A stretch of 64,000 nucleotides of DNA from Ustilago trichophora (lineage: Eukaryota; Basidiomycota; Ustilaginomycetes; Ustilaginales; Ustilaginaceae), in contig OOIN01000012.1 of the NCBI GenBank assembly GCA_900323505.1, positions 62,001 through 126,000 on the forward strand. The letters are read 5' to 3'. Under the pieces are notes generated by a model that was not told the DNA's origin, ran no database searches, and saw only the letters and a list, made by a program, of their open reading frames with translations. Each line of letters opens with the position of its first letter. Within the stretch, counting starts at the first letter, position 1. This document shows, piece after piece, positions 20,719 to 32,029 of this stretch. A program made the position numbers and the translations under genes.

Positions 20719-23700
20719 GAAGCTGCCTTGTCGCCACCCTCCCTTCATGCGGCAAGCCACCAACAGCATTCATGCCAAAAATGGTGGATTCCAGGCCATC
20801 GCTCGGTGATTCAACATCAAAGGCATCAACCGGCCCTGTTCAAACTTATCATCTGAGAGCCAACGGCGCCACCAACTCGCCCAGGGTGATGAACTCTATC
20901 TCTGCCACGGTGCCAACGTTCTTCAAAAGCCTTTGCAGCGGAGAGCCAAATACCCATCCTCGCGAGCTCGTGGACAACAGTCAGGAACCAGAGAAAGAGA
21001 GGGAGAGAGAGAGAGTCAAGAAGAAGAAGTGCAAGAAGGAAAGAAAGAAAAAAAAGAAAAAGCAAGAAAAAAGGGGAAACGCCGGGCCAGAAACCGCGCA
21101 CTCTCTCTTTTTCTTTCCTATGCCAATTTTGGCCCTTCTTCTTCTTTTTTTTTCTTTCTTTCCTCCTTTTGCTCTCTTTCTCCACTCCGCTAGACGCCCA
21201 CGCGAACGCCTTCGCCGAGTCCATGTGCCAGGCGATAAGACGAGAGACGCCATCACGATAAAGAGAGGAAAGGCGGAAAAGCAAAGACGGCGGACCCCGA
21301 ACCGCACTACCCATACTGTACTGATTCCGCCACACGCTCTGCAACATCGCTTAAATGAACATGTCGGCAGTGTTCCAGCAAGATACAAGTGCGTGGAGTG
21401 AGTGCAGTGAGTGCAGTAAGGTGCAGTACTGTACCGCAATTCTGAAGTCCTATGGATGCATGGCTTCGTCTCTGTATCGACGTTCCTGGTGCCTTGCACT
21501 CCGCCGACATTGGCTGTCTACAGTACCGGCGTGCTGCTTGAGCTTTTGGCCTTTGCCACGCGATAAGGCTGAGACAAGAGCTGTAGATGCATGAAGAGCC
21601 TCTCCGACGCAGCTTGCTAATTCCTCATTGTCACAAACGAGATCTTTTTGCTCAGACCCGTTCCCACCCTCTTTGCCACGTTTTATCAAAGGGACGCGCA
21701 CACGACGGAAACAGTAACGGAAAGCGAAAGTGGAAACGAAAACCGGAACGAATCTCTTTTTGTACTCACCTTGAAAATGTGTACTGCAGTTCGTTAAACC
21801 ACGGATGTACGGCGAAGAAAAGGGCGAAAGTCGGGCGAGATGGGGCGAGATGGCGTGAGATCGAACGAGGATCGGTCGGGTTTGGGCTTGTTGGTATCAA
21901 TTTTTTCTACTCGGAATCAATTTGCTGACTCTCTTTCTCTAAAGCTTTTCTGTTCTGTCTGGTCTGTTGTCTTTGGTCGGTAGCTATTGGGATCGGGTCG
22001 TGGCGAATCTGGGATATGGCTTTGTAGAGGGCAAGGAGGGGTGGGGTGGTAGGGGTTCTCTCGCGGGGCAAGGGTCACGTGTGAGGATAGGGCCAAGTCT
22101 ACCAGAGTCTTGTCCCGAGCCGAGGTGGAATTGGAGCTGTTCAGCTGATGAGGAGAACAAAAAGTCGGAAAAGTGTTGCTTTTTCTGCAAGGGGTTGGGT
22201 TTTCGCCTAATAAGCTCCACAAACAAACCACTTCTTTGCTGTGTAGGAGTCTCAAAAATCCAAAACAAACCTTGTTGTTGGATGAGTCGATATGGAGATG
22301 GAGTTGCTACGAGAAGCTGAGGATTGACGGCGTTGATGGATGGAAGGCGATTTTAAGGTTGGCAAGGGAGGAAACGCAAGCAGGGGTCGAACCAGTCGAG
22401 TTGCTTGTTGCTGTGGGAGAAGACGAGAAGTAGAAGAAGAAGAAAAAGCTTTGGAGAAAAGAGACAGCGTTGTAAGAAATCCAAGTGGATAGAGCGAAGT
22501 AGTAAGAAAAAAGGGCTTGCAAATGTCAAGAGAGCAAAAGGTGAAGATCGTGCGAACAACGTTTGGATGGTGGGAGTACAGAAGCAAGTAGTGTCGAAAG
22601 CGGTCAATCAAAAGATGCGACGTTGGGGTCGAAGTTTGATCTTCCCTGCTTAGCTGTAACGCTATCAGACCGTAGTCAGTCTTCAGACACAATCGAGCAA
22701 CGAGCGCTTTGTTCATTACGCAAGTGTCAAGGAGAGTCTTCGAGGCGACAGGTGACGAGACTCGGAAACACGGGTACAGTAGGCGTTCCATCCAACCCCA
22801 GTCTGCAGTCAAGGGCTTGAGGCAGACCAAGCGTTGCAGCGGTGACGCAGCGCAGCCAACCTTTCGTAGCGTCATGTTGTGTCAAGTACTGTAGGAAGGA
22901 GAGATTGTAGTTCAACTGATCCAGGCACATGTGGATGTCGACTTTGCGATTGCAGAGTGCTTTCAAGGTTTTTTGTGAGAAATGGTCTGAGTGAGACTAG
23001 CAGGTAAAGCTTGTGGCGTCTGCACGGGCCGACGTCGAAAACGTGCAGTCTTGCCAGTGAGATTTGTGGAACATTGGATGGGTCTCATCGCTTCGCCGTG
23101 CAAAGGTTTGATACCAGAGTATCTACTGTATCGCTTTGCTTAGCTGCATGTCCAAGTTTGGTTTCGTTTGACTAGACAGCTCTCTGGAAGATGTCGACAA
23201 AGCAAAAGCTCATTTTGTTCGCGCCACTTGTTGTATCCCTTGATGGTTGCACTTCCAGGAGCGAGCTTTGCTTAACGGAGCTGGAGCAAGTTCTTGTTCA
23301 AGTGGTTGCAGCTACAATATGTAAGTTGCGAGCTGAGCTGCGTGAGTGACGATTGTGGAAGGAGGGTATGATGACCAACAGTCACAAAGTGAAACATCGC
23401 CGGCGTCTGACTGCTGTTGTTCTGTCACAACTGAGCTGTCACAGCTGATGCGACATGTCAAAGTAGAAAACACACAAAAAGAATAAGGAAAAGAAAAACT
23501 GCAATCGGCGATTTTCTTTTACAAACACTGCATATCGGCCGATCTGTCTGTAACAATCTGAATGCCTCGACATAAACAAGGCCTTTACTCTCAAGAGCTT
23601 CTCCTCGGATGACCTGGATCGCTCTGTCGATGATGACGATTAGGTACAGGAGGTAGGAATGGGTTTTGGGATATTTCTTTTCCTGCCTAGGCCAACAAAC

Positions 23701-24570
23701 ATAGAGAGCTGCATGCTGCAGATGCAGGATCGAGGCTGTGTTCGGCGTCTACTGCGACGGCGGTAGAAATGACACACAGGGAGCTGTAATTGATGAAAAA
23801 AGGGTAGCGGTGAGCACAGTACAGTAGTGTCAATTGGTTATACTGTATGCAAGGGGGGATGGGGAAAAAAAAAACGCCCCGCTGCTATCATGTGTGTGCC
23901 TGTGTCGGCAAAAAGGTAACGTTTAATGTACAATATATTGAGGCTGCCATTTAGGCGAAGAAGAGCTGAGCGCCTTCCCACGGAAGCGTCTCGCTTGCCA
24001 TCTTTCCCCCTTCCCCCTTGCGGCTTTGATTGTGATCACAAAACAAAAATTCATGTCTAGCGAGCTTTGTCGATTGCCTGGAAACTCAAGGGGTGTCGAG
24101 GTTCCCATGCAAAACCCTGTCACATGTCATCATTTGGAAAGAAAAAAAGAGCCGATCTTTAGAACGCCATTTGTCGTCGTTACCAGCAAAGCGCCTTACC
24201 GCAAGAGAGGGTGCAAAGCATGTCCCTTGCGTGGATGTCTTGTAGCTGTAACTTGGCTGTACTGTGTGTTTGGATCTGCCGGTGACACCTGTCACGCAGA
24301 AACTCCCTTGCAGTGGCGTCAGGTCCAAGATGGGAGGATGGTTCACATGCCGCTATACTGGGGGTTCTTTGGTTCGACGACGCTTTCAGCGAACTTTGAG
24401 GCTTCTCCTCGCATTGATGCCAGGTAGCAGGTGTAGGTGTAGAGAGCTTATTCATGAGCCGCGGTTGCTTTGTTTCTGAGCAGGAAGCATCGTAGTCGAT
24501 ATCATGCTTGCGATCCTCGATACGAGCGGATCGTTTGAGGTGGTGAGCTGAGAGGAGACAGGAGCAGGGA

Positions 24571-24600
24571 TACTGTACAGTACTGTACTGTACTGTACAT
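24571..24600. repeat. TACTG-type palindromic repeat cluster
   Basis: Overlapping TACTG units give several GTACAGTAC/GTACTGTAC palindromes within 30 bp. It is one of the densest copies of a motif scattered through the intergenic DNA of the window. Confidence 0.85.
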
Positions 24601-25914
24601 AGAAAGGTACAAGATTTGTTAACTCGATGGCATCTGACATATCTAATTTGCTCATATTTCCACCCCAGCCAGGCTCTCTTCCTCTTTCTGGTCTTCTCTT
24701 CGCGTGTGGTGTCTTTTGGTCTATTCCCTGTGTCTGTGCTGCTCTGCCTCCTTCCATCCATCCGATGTACAGTAGAGAGGTATTTTTTTCTTTTGGATTT
24801 TGTCGCCTCATTTTTAACGAAAAAGTACGTTTCGGTGAGCAGATATATATCTGTCTCCTTAAGACGGACTTTGACCTGAACGTGAACATGGAAGAGTGAT
24901 CGCTGTTCAAAGTACAAACCGACAACCGCATACCTGTTGAGAACCTCTGATTGAGAAACAACAAGTTGTCAAAATGGAAACAAACCTATTGCTGGAGGAC
25001 GGGGCAGAACAAGCCCGATCTGCGACAGGGGATGCCACCCGATTTCATCTAACCCTGAAATTTTGACCCGCATAGACCCGAATTTGGGCTGGAGAGTTCC
25101 GAGAGGTGATGCTCATGAATGCCAAGTCGCATGACCAGCACCAACACCCTGTCGATCGAGGAAGCTCCCACACCATCTCAAGAATTATCCCTTGACTCGA
25201 TCTGACATGCTGTTTCTCAACACCAAATGCAAAAAAAAAGGTGAGTGAGGATAGACGGATGGCTTTGGCGGCTGGATCGGAGAGCGGTCCGGATGCGCGT
25301 GCGAGGCGCGAGTCAGATCCTTGTTCGAATCGATAGATCGGTCAATCGTGTTGGTAAATTTCAAGACCAAATCGGGGCCCATTGGGACGTACTGTACGTG
25401 GGTGCGAGGGTTAAAGATCGTTCAAGCCGCTTGGTCCGGTCACATCCGGCGCGTACACGGGCGGAGGAACAAAAAGAGCGGCTTTCAACCGCTCCCTCGC
25501 CCGGAATACTCCACACAGAAAGAGCGAGCTAGAAGTACTGTGCTCGGACCGCTCTTTGCTTGGAAAATCGCTTTCAGATCCACCTCACTGTACTACTGTA
25601 CCCGCTTGCAGCCTGGCCTGGCTGAGAGAACCCTGAAGAGGTGCAGGCCCTTCCCCCCCTTGACACTCTCGAGTGAAATTGATTAGCCGGTGGTTGGTAA
25701 TGTGGCCACCTCGATCGACGCCAACCACAACACATATCGGACCTCTTCGGAAAGCCACATCCACATCTTTACGCCGGCAACAACCTCAACCCCACACATA
25801 TTGATTCCCTGAATCCTCTCTCATCCTTCTCTCTATCCGTCAAACCACATCAATCCTTTTACTCTCTAGAGACACACCGACATTCCCCCCACCCAACCTC
25901 CTCCAAACGACAAG

Positions 25915-27378
25915 ATGGGCGCACAAGAATACTCTCCTCCTTCCACCGATATCATCACCCTCACCCGCCATGTCTTGACCGAAGGTTTCAAGCGTAGGGA
26001 AGAGAGTGCTGCCAGCGGTGACCTCACCATCCTGCTCAGCTCGCTTCAGACCACTTGGTAAGTCCCCTGTTGAGCGCGCCAGTGCCACAAAGCAATGCTA
26101 ACCTTGTCGCCCTTCCTTGGCTGCAACAGCAAATTCATCGAGAGCAACGTGCGAAAGGCCAGCTTGATCAATCTGTAAGTGTCTCTTGTCGAGTCGAGTC
26201 GAGCCGAGTCGAGTCGGATGGATTTCAGTATGCTGACGATTCGAAAATCTGCACTTGGAAAAAAATAGCATCGGTGCAGCCGGTAACACCAACGTCCAGG
26301 GCGAGGACCAGAAGAAGCTCGATGTACTCTCGAATGAAATCATGATCAATGCGCTGCGCGCCTCGGGTAAGACCGCCGTCCTAGTCTCTGAAGAAGACGA
26401 CGAGGCCATCTTTGTCGGCGAAAAGCAGCAAGGTGCCACCTTTGAATCCACCAAAGGCAAGTACTGTGTCGTCTTTGACCCCTTGGACGGATCGAGCAAC
26501 ATTGACGCCGGTGTCAACATTGGCACCATCTTTGGCATCTATCTCGTCAAAGACGGTTCCAAGGGCACCCTCGACGACGTGCTTCGACCGGGTCGTGAGA
26601 TGGTGGCGGCCGGATACTGCATGTATGGCTCCTCGGCCAACTTGGTCCTCACCACCGGCAACGGCGTCAACGGATATACGCTCGACAACCAGATTGGCGA
26701 ATTCATCCTCACCCATCCCAACATTCGTCTGCCCAACCGTGGCAAGATCTACTCGATCAACGAAGGAAACAGCATGTACTACCACGAACCTGTCCTAAAG
26801 TACCTCGACAGCATCAAGTTCCCCAAGGCCCAAGGCGCAAAGCCTTACTCGGCTCGATACATCGGTTCCATGGTTGCCGACGTTCACCGAACTTTGCTCT
26901 ACGGAGGCATCTTTGGCTACCCCGATGATAAAAAGTCCAAGTCGGGAAAGCTTCGAATGCTATACGAGGCTTTCCCCATGGCCTTCCTCACCGAACAGGT
27001 AAGCATGCTCGCCCCAACAAAGTCTTCTTGTCGTACGGCCGCCCGACAACAAGATTTGCATCCAGCGTTGAGCTTCGTCACTGAACTTCTTTTTTTTTAA
27101 TTGACAGGCTGGCGGCTTGGCAACCACAGGCAAGGAGCGTATTCTCGACATCCAGCCTACCGACATTCACCAGCGTTGCCCCGTCTTCCTCGGCTCGAAA
27201 GAGGATGTCGAAGATCTGTACGTATTTCAACGACGACGAGACGACGACGTTGCTGCCCCTCCCCTGTTGAGTAGACAACAACAAGCTGCGATGCTGACCC
27301 TGTTCATCTTACCTCTCTCTTTCTCCTTTTTTTTTCGTGTCGGGCGAAACGACCTACAGTATCAAATGCTACCAGTAG
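25915..27378 (+). CDS. fbp1: Fructose-1,6-bisphosphatase
   Basis: Gluconeogenic enzyme that hydrolyses fructose-1,6-bisphosphate to fructose-6-phosphate in the cytosol. I place five exons: 25,915-26,057; 26,130-26,174; 26,269-26,998; 27,108-27,217; 27,360-27,378. All introns are GT-AG (72, 94, 109 and 142 bp), and the joined frame gives 348 residues, the family length. Seen: N-terminal [25 protein letters not shown], the metal-binding acidic EEDDEAI, the signature [10 protein letters not shown] (codons from 26,477), [13 protein letters not shown], and [19 protein letters not shown] across the exon 3/4 junction. The last exon codes only the final residues (IKCYQ). Intron 2 carries a GAGTC-type pentamer repeat (about 26,190-26,215). 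No regulatory motif could be assigned. Confidence 0.96.
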
Positions 27379-28655
27379 GGGATGGATCACCGCGACAGCT
27401 TGGAAGGACATTGTGACACTTTTGTTTGCTCCCGTTCATGTTTACTTTTTCTTGCAATATCATATCAGACATAACATAATCACACAAGCATGAACTTGGA
27501 CTGCGGCGGCAGCAGTCTGCCGTCTTGTGGTGGAACTCTCGAGGTTCAATATGTGCGAGAAATCGGTTGATCAGGTCAAGCTTGCCGATTTGATTTTGGG
27601 TCTGTGCGTCAGATAATTTTTTGTACATAAAATAAAAATAAAAATATCAGGGCCGTGATGAGGCTGCCGTTGGGAAAAGAGATAACAAAGGGAACCTTTT
27701 TGGTTGTTCGTTGCATGAATCGATGAGAAGACCGGAGATTCCTCAGAATGCGCCGGGCTTAGAAGAACAAAGAGAGTCGAGAGAACAAAAGGTAGCAACG
27801 AGGTTTGGGAATCGTCCCCATTACAGTGTACTGTACTATACTTCTCAAGGTTTGTTCAACAGCTCTTCACGTGGCAGAAAGATGCAAGTCGTGCAAGCAA
27901 AAATAAAATAAAAAAAGACCCACCGAAAAAATCATCGACTTTTTCTTTCCCACACTTTTTCAACCAGCAAGAACAAAGGGGATTTTTCGAGATTTCTAGG
28001 ATGACATGCAGAGTAGATTGGTCTGTAGGATGTACAATATTTGATTCGGGAAAGCAATATGTGATACTCCGAAGTTTCGATCCCAAATCTTTTCTTTGTG
28101 GACACAGAGATGTGGTGATGCATCCTTGAGCATGTTGAGAGCGACTTGATATTCTGGTCAACTTTTTTGGCCGATGCAAACCTTACAGTAATTTACACGA
28201 CATGCAATGCGTTTACAGTACAGTACTGATATCGTAACAACAATAAGTAAAGGGAAGCATAGTTCGTCTGTATATCTGGACTCTCCCCTTGACACTGAGG
28301 TTACAATAGCCTTTGGATCGCCGGTCTTTGCGCAACCTTTTTTTCCCCACTGTTCTACCAACCCAATGGCCGCTGTATGAGGTTTCACGTCTGGGCTTGG
28401 ATTTGTACCTACGACTGTGATTCTAGTACATCTTTGTCCAACACCTTCCTGCCCACAGTATCGACACTCAAACCCAACAACGACACAAAAGGTGATGGTT
28501 GGAATCGCCAGTGAAGCGTCGCTTCTCAGCACACTTTGTTCCCACCGAGTCCCGACTCGACTCGACTCCGCCGCAGATTGAATTTTGCTGTTGGCAAAGC
28601 TAACTACTGTAAACCCATACTAGCAGGTTGGATAGACGAGATCCAACGCTCAAGG

Positions 28656-28692
<37 letters not shown>

Positions 28693-28942
28693 CTCTCCAT
28701 TGTCCTCTCTGCAAATCCACGCAACGCGGATATCAAGCCCTCCCCTTTCTTCTTCTTCTTCTTCTTTGCTTTCTCAGCAGCATGCTGCTATAAGGTAACT
28801 ATCTGTTGATTACAGCTTTCCCCTGACTAATTCCGTTGGAATCGGGTAAAAGTCAGCTTTAGCTTCCAATGTCGGTCCCTTAAAAGTGTCAAACTTAGAG
28901 CAGTACCAATTCTCTGGGTTAACGCGGTTACCGCTCGTCCCG
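27379..28942. other. Intergenic, AT-rich, no gene seen
   Basis: Contains GTACTGTAC-type motifs at 27,822-27,840 and 28,213-28,229, a 35-nt T run at 28,658-28,692 and a short TTC repeat just after it. ORFs here are short and lack recognisable features. Confidence 0.6.
28658..28692. repeat. Homopolymer T run (35 nt)
   Basis: Uninterrupted T run; its exact length is the kind of thing assemblies get wrong. Confidence 0.9.
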
Positions 28943-28968
28943 CTAACCCTAACCCTAACCCTAACCCT
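28943..28968. repeat. Interstitial telomeric repeat (CCCTAA)n
   Basis: Four perfect TAACCC units plus one base (28,944-28,968), preceded by C. This is the complement of the TTAGGG telomere repeat used by Ustilago and many fungi. Housekeeping genes lie on both sides, so it is internal, not a chromosome end. Confidence 0.9.
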
Positions 28969-29285
28969 CTCTTCTTCGCAAACAAGAGACAATGGTTAGC
29001 TCCACGTTTGAATCATGAGCATTGTTGTTGACTATTCTTGGGTGTCCATCCTCTGGCCAGTCCTATCTTTTTTTCTCTTTCTTTTTGTATGCCCCATCTC
29101 TTGTCCATGGGTTGAAGGTGTAGTAGAGAGGGTTTTAGTTTTGCGAAGTGGTTGATTAACATATCTGTCTACGAAGAGTTCTCATTCCCCGTCCCCCTGC
29201 CCCCCCAATATCCCTACCCATCAACGCCCCGCACAGCTCATCGTGCCATCATTTTCATCCTCTCCAAAGTACTTTATCCACCTCG

Positions 29286-31067
29286 ATGCAATCGACAGTT
29301 AGTCCAGGCGATGAACTACCATCGCCAAAGATGTCAATGACAGAGGAAGAGCTGACCAACTCTCTGCACAGAGTAGGTCGCATATACTGGCATCGACCCG
29401 ATACAGCGGATTGTCTTGTCACGGTAACGCGCTTATGTAGCACTCAAAATGAACGCCTATGCTCACCGCAACAGCAACATCAGCTTGATCGCCACCAAAA
29501 TCCATGTCTTTGCAATCGGACAAATCAGATCGTCCAGAGGCACCGATTGTCAACCGCACCTTTGACACCTCTACTTCCGACGTTTTCTTCCAACACGAGT
29601 TGCGCCTCTACATTGTCACAGAACGGTTCAAGTGCCCCTCAGTCGCATGGACAAAAACCACCAATTTCGACAACCAAACCGATCCATCCCAGCAACCTTG
29701 GAGCGAAAGATTTGTGTTCAAAGTCGTCGAATCTCAATGACGGTGGTGTGGGTGGGTCATCTGGATTGATCCTGCAGAGTGCAAAGAGAACCATATCATC
29801 TCGACATCGGTCAAATGGCTCTCTATCAAGCCTCTCGACAGTTTCAGAAGATCTTACATCCTCAGCTTGCGAACCGAAACGAACCGAGGCGGGAAATGTA
29901 GCTTCATCAAATAGATCAAGCTTGTTGGTGAGCGGTGACATTCGTAGAGAAAGTGCACCATCAAACATGTACTCCGCACGCACCTGCTGCCACATTGACG
30001 ACGAGCAAAATCAAAGATCGACCACATACCGATTACATCGAGATTTCCTCATTTCGCAATCGCAAGTATTCAAAGCCTTGCTGCAGCCGGATCAGGGAGA
30101 AACTGCATCAGCATCCCTTGCAGCAACAACGTCAATCAAGCAGGATACATTAACAACCAGCGTAGAGATTGCTCTTCCGGATCCATCGAGTTTCGCCGTG
30201 TTGGTCGAATATTTCTACATGGGGGAATTTGACAGACTTACTTCAGCTATGGAATCGGGAAAAGTGAGGTGGGAGAATGTCATGCTCAATGCAAGCCATC
30301 TTGGCCTTTCGACGGGGTTGAAGAGGCAGCTTGGTGGATGGTGGAGAGGGCGTAAAGATGGTCTGCATTCGGTAGAACGGGGGGTGTATCATCGCAGCTC
30401 TTTGCCTGTTTTGACGAGTGATAGGAATGGTAGTGGAGGTGGTGAGTTGGGGAGTTGGTATGGGGCAAGTTCGAGTCAGACTGGGAGTGGGGGAGGACGA
30501 TGTAGAGCTTACACTACTGGGTCTAGGGATCAAGTTGAGTACAAAGAGAGGGAGGTTGCCATGACGCCGAGTACAGCGTTGGCTTTAGCGAGTGGGTTGG
30601 TTCGCCCAGCCACCGAAGAAGGCATTTCCAGCGGAAACAAGAGGATCAGAACAACAGAACCAGATACCGAATCAAGCCATCGACACAGCCTCCATTATCG
30701 CGCCGGATCGCAACAAAACGCCAACACTGCGCGCACCGTCGTTCAATCGCCGCGCTCGCGCTCGACCTCGACCTCGAGCCACCTACACCGAACACGAAAG
30801 AGCATGGATGCATCTTGGCCTCTCGAGTCCCTAAAAGCGCCTGTGGAAGAGCAATTGCAGAGAGACCAAGGCAGGTCAAACGATGGAAGAGCGGTGAGTT
30901 GGCACGGAAGAGCCGAGCGTCCCTCTGCAATGCGACAGCTGCTGCTAGGAGGAGGAGGAGGAGGAGGAGGAGGAGGAAAACGTCGTCGAGCGCTGTCAAA
31001 TTTAGCCTATTATTGCTCCTCGACGAGGACTCAAGGCAGCACCATTAGTGCGCCTGTCAAACAATGA
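29286..31067 (+). CDS. BTB/POZ-like domain protein
   Basis: 593 residues from the first ATG. The first 200 residues or so are low-complexity and Ser-rich. A BTB-like core follows at about 235-345: YRLHRDFLISQSQVFKALL, an extended Gln/Thr/Ser-rich insertion, then VEIALPDPSSFAVLVEYFYMGEF and a helical stretch ending SHLGLSTGLKRQLGGWW. This 'His-Arg-x-Phe-Leu ... S-x-x-F ... L-P-D-P-x-x-F-x-x-L-x-x-Y-x-Y' pattern is typical of fungal BTB proteins, which act as adaptors or in transcription. The C-terminal 200 residues are Ser/Arg/Gly-rich, with an 11-Gly run coded by a GGA microsatellite (about 30,949-30,977). The start is uncertain: an upstream exon is possible, and another frame (29,504-29,740) is also open in the N-terminal part. 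Confidence 0.65.
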   Translation: MQSTVSPGDELPSPKMSMTEEELTNSLHRVGRIYWHRPDTADCLVTVTRLCSTQNERLCSPQQQHQLDRHQNPCLCNRTNQIVQRHRLSTAPLTPLLPTFSSNTSCASTLSQNGSSAPQSHGQKPPISTTKPIHPSNLGAKDLCSKSSNLNDGGVGGSSGLILQSAKRTISSRHRSNGSLSSLSTVSEDLTSSACEPKRTEAGNVASSNRSSLLVSGDIRRESAPSNMYSARTCCHIDDEQNQRSTTYRLHRDFLISQSQVFKALLQPDQGETASASLAATTSIKQDTLTTSVEIALPDPSSFAVLVEYFYMGEFDRLTSAMESGKVRWENVMLNASHLGLSTGLKRQLGGWWRGRKDGLHSVERGVYHRSSLPVLTSDRNGSGGGELGSWYGASSSQTGSGGGRCRAYTTGSRDQVEYKEREVAMTPSTALALASGLVRPATEEGISSGNKRIRTTEPDTESSHRHSLHYRAGSQQNANTARTVVQSPRSRSTSTSSHLHRTRKSMDASWPLESLKAPVEEQLQRDQGRSNDGRAVSWHGRAERPSAMRQLLLGGGGGGGGGGKRRRALSNLAYYCSSTRTQGSTISAPVKQ

Positions 31068-32029
31068 CATTTTCAAGGCCAAGCTCGCCTTTTCAACGAT
31101 TCATGTAACTACTCGACCAACCCATAGTAGCCGACACTTTGCTGGACACTTTAAACAGAGGCACGCAACCCAGTCTCACCACCGTTTCAGCACCGTCACT
31201 CGGGCTACAATATGGAGAAAAGCATCAGCAATACATGACAAAATAATCATCTCACCTAGCATGGCTAGCCAAAATCTCACAAGAACAGTGAAAAGAAAAT
31301 TCGACTCTGAATCTACACTACAACCAAAGGAACTACCTCTTGACACAACAAGATACCTTCACATTTGTAATTCGCTTTTGACCAAGATGTCGAGACGACC
31401 AGTATTCATCGGGGAGGAGATCATCTTTGAACGAAAGAGTAACTTGGAAGATTGTCTTACATCCAACAGAATAGATCCGAATTCACGTGATTGTTGTCGG
31501 TGATGGTGAAGAGAGTCAAAGGCCAGAAATTTGCCGTGGTAATGATGCTTTTACATGGTCATGGTGTCTCTTTCTTCCAGGTAATGACTATGGGAGAAGG
31601 GGTGTTCAAAGATGGCATGATTTTTTATTTTATTTTATTTTATTTTTTTAGTTTGCGCAAAGTCACTACTGTACAGCTTGTGTGGCTCTCTTTGGGTGGA
31701 AACTACGATTTGTTGAGTTCTGTACTACCAACGATGGACCACCACTTGAACACACTGTCTAGTTTTTCAAGTCATAACCTTGATAAATTGGCACATGTTT
31801 GTTCACTCTGCTTCAACCTGCAACACTGTGAGAGTTTCTCTACCGAAATGAGCAACATCTGTTGAACCTTTATTCTTGCATTGTGTTCGTAAAGAAAGTG
31901 CATGTGTCTACAGCAGTACAACCAAATCTTGCGACCCTCTTCGCTCTTTATCCAACTTGCATTCTAACTAGGACTAAGGGGGCAAGAGAGAAACGTGTGT
32001 TTATTGCTAGGGTAGCAATCTACATTTCT
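31068..32029. other. Intergenic, possible small ORF only
   Basis: Between the ends of two convergent genes. It holds an ATTTT pentamer run (about 31,626-31,648) and a GTACAG motif (31,667-31,676). A plus-strand frame from the ATG at 31,261 to 31,503 (80 residues, beginning MASQNLTRTV) has balanced composition but no recognised domain. Confidence 0.5.

Larger units (their letters stand above)
17284..25914. other. 8.6-kb gene-poor region with many simple repeats
   Basis: No frame here shows a recognisable domain or balanced composition; the longer ones are Lys/Arg/Glu-rich or Ser/Leu-rich translations of biased DNA. The first kilobase (to about 18.4 kb) is strongly purine-rich on the plus strand, consistent with an extended promoter or 5' untranslated region of the minus-strand cyclin. 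Further on are ATCCA, GCAAA and 11-bp tandem repeats, a T-rich tract at 19,623-19,669, and several copies of the GTACAGTAC/GTACTGTAC motif (19,708, 21,424, 23,815, 24,571, 25,389, 25,587). Confidence 0.6.

Noticed and set aside
20772..21401. 209-codon plus-strand ORF
   Set aside because: Contains translated GA/AAG and TTC microsatellites (Glu/Arg/Lys then Phe/Leu runs), so open by composition only.
22381..22400. GGTTCGACCC on the minus strand, a possible tRNA T-arm
   Set aside because: The flanking bases cannot form the T stem, and no D-arm, anticodon arm or acceptor stem is present.
24180..24917. 245-codon minus-strand ORF
   Set aside because: Runs through the GTACAGTAC array; no domain and uneven composition.
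25310..25345. GTTCGAATC, a possible tRNA T-loop
   Set aside because: No pairing stem or upstream B-A box arrangement found.
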